In this document: positions 5,973 to 6,069 of the stretch, piece by piece | Numbering within the stretch: the first letter of the stretch is position 1 | Layout of the letters: each line of letters starts with the position of its first letter | Assembly (NCBI GenBank): GCA_002403445.1 | Contig: DHHU01000009.1 | Location: forward strand, 1-6,069 | Reading direction: 5' to 3' | Source: Salinisphaeraceae bacterium UBA4764 | Lineage (GTDB): Bacteria; Pseudomonadota; Gammaproteobacteria; Nevskiales; Salinisphaeraceae | DNA length: 6,069 nucleotides | Program-made: the position numbers and the translations under genes | The notes under the pieces: model-generated | The model's input: the letters and a program-made list of their open reading frames with translations, nothing else | Told to the model about the DNA's origin: nothing | Databases searched by the model: none

Positions 5973-6069
5973 GCAGCCAAAACAATATTCAAGCGAAGGT
6001 ACGCGCCGACAAACCGGACGGCTCGGCCAAGCACCCCGGGCCGCTGGTCGGCGAGAATCACACGCCGTA
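5969..6069 (+). CDS. lutC: Lactate utilisation protein LutC (LldG-type), N-terminal fragment
   Basis: A TTG at 5969-5971 overlaps the lutB stop (TTGA) and opens a frame that stays open for 33 codons to the window edge. It begins (M)SSQNNIQAKVRADKPDG, which resembles LutC N-termini such as MS..QNILAKLRA. Gene order lutA-lutB-lutC is the usual one, and the 4-bp overlap mirrors the lutA-lutB junction, supporting coupling. No ATG occurs in this frame within the window and no Shine-Dalgarno is clear (only AATAAAGA upstream), so a later start beyond the edge is possible. LutC is a LUD-domain protein of about 220-240 residues; its conserved part is not visible here. A second open frame through the same bases (from CTG 5965) gives no LutC-like sequence. 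Confidence 0.7.
   Translation, partial: MSSQNNIQAKVRADKPDGSAKHPGPLVGENHTP

Overview
The window is a stretch of bacterial chromosome with moderately high GC. Gene content and sequence style (CynX/NimT-type permease, CoA-acylating MmsA, LutABC/LldEFG) fit a proteobacterium, most likely a gammaproteobacterium. No rRNA, tRNA or marker gene is present, so this placement is inference.

Layout, left to right. Positions 1-36 may be the C-terminal tail of a plus-strand gene (weak). At 85-1281 on the minus strand is a complete 12-segment MFS permease of the CynX/NimT family. A divergent intergenic region of about 280 bp (1282-1563) follows; it holds a G/C-tract hairpin and a possible short ORF. At 1564-3072 on the plus strand is a complete CoA-acylating methylmalonate-semialdehyde dehydrogenase (MmsA). 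The 624 bp between mmsA and the next gene (3073-3696) contain no intact gene but are not empty. A 19-codon minus-strand ORF with a perfect Shine-Dalgarno looks like the start of an IS OrfA. After it come pieces of a glycerate kinase gene in three different plus-strand frames. Then there is a 7-bp inverted repeat and a strong ribosome binding site. From 3697 to the right edge runs a translationally coupled lactate-utilisation operon: lutA (3697-4488), lutB (4485-5972, ATGA overlap) and the first 33 codons of lutC (from 5969, TTGA overlap), cut by the window end.

Functional reading. LutA, LutB and LutC form the iron-sulfur, non-flavin L-lactate oxidation complex (lactate to pyruvate). MmsA turns (methyl)malonate semialdehyde into propionyl- or acetyl-CoA. 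Both serve use of small organic acids or amino acids as carbon sources, but nothing here shows they are co-regulated. The glycerate kinase relic just upstream of lutA suggests that a C3-acid gene once sat at the lut promoter and was destroyed, possibly by an IS insertion.

I see no unknown multi-gene system. The most rewarding observations are the two decayed genes in the mmsA-lutA gap and the reduced cysteine set at the second Fe-S site of LutB.
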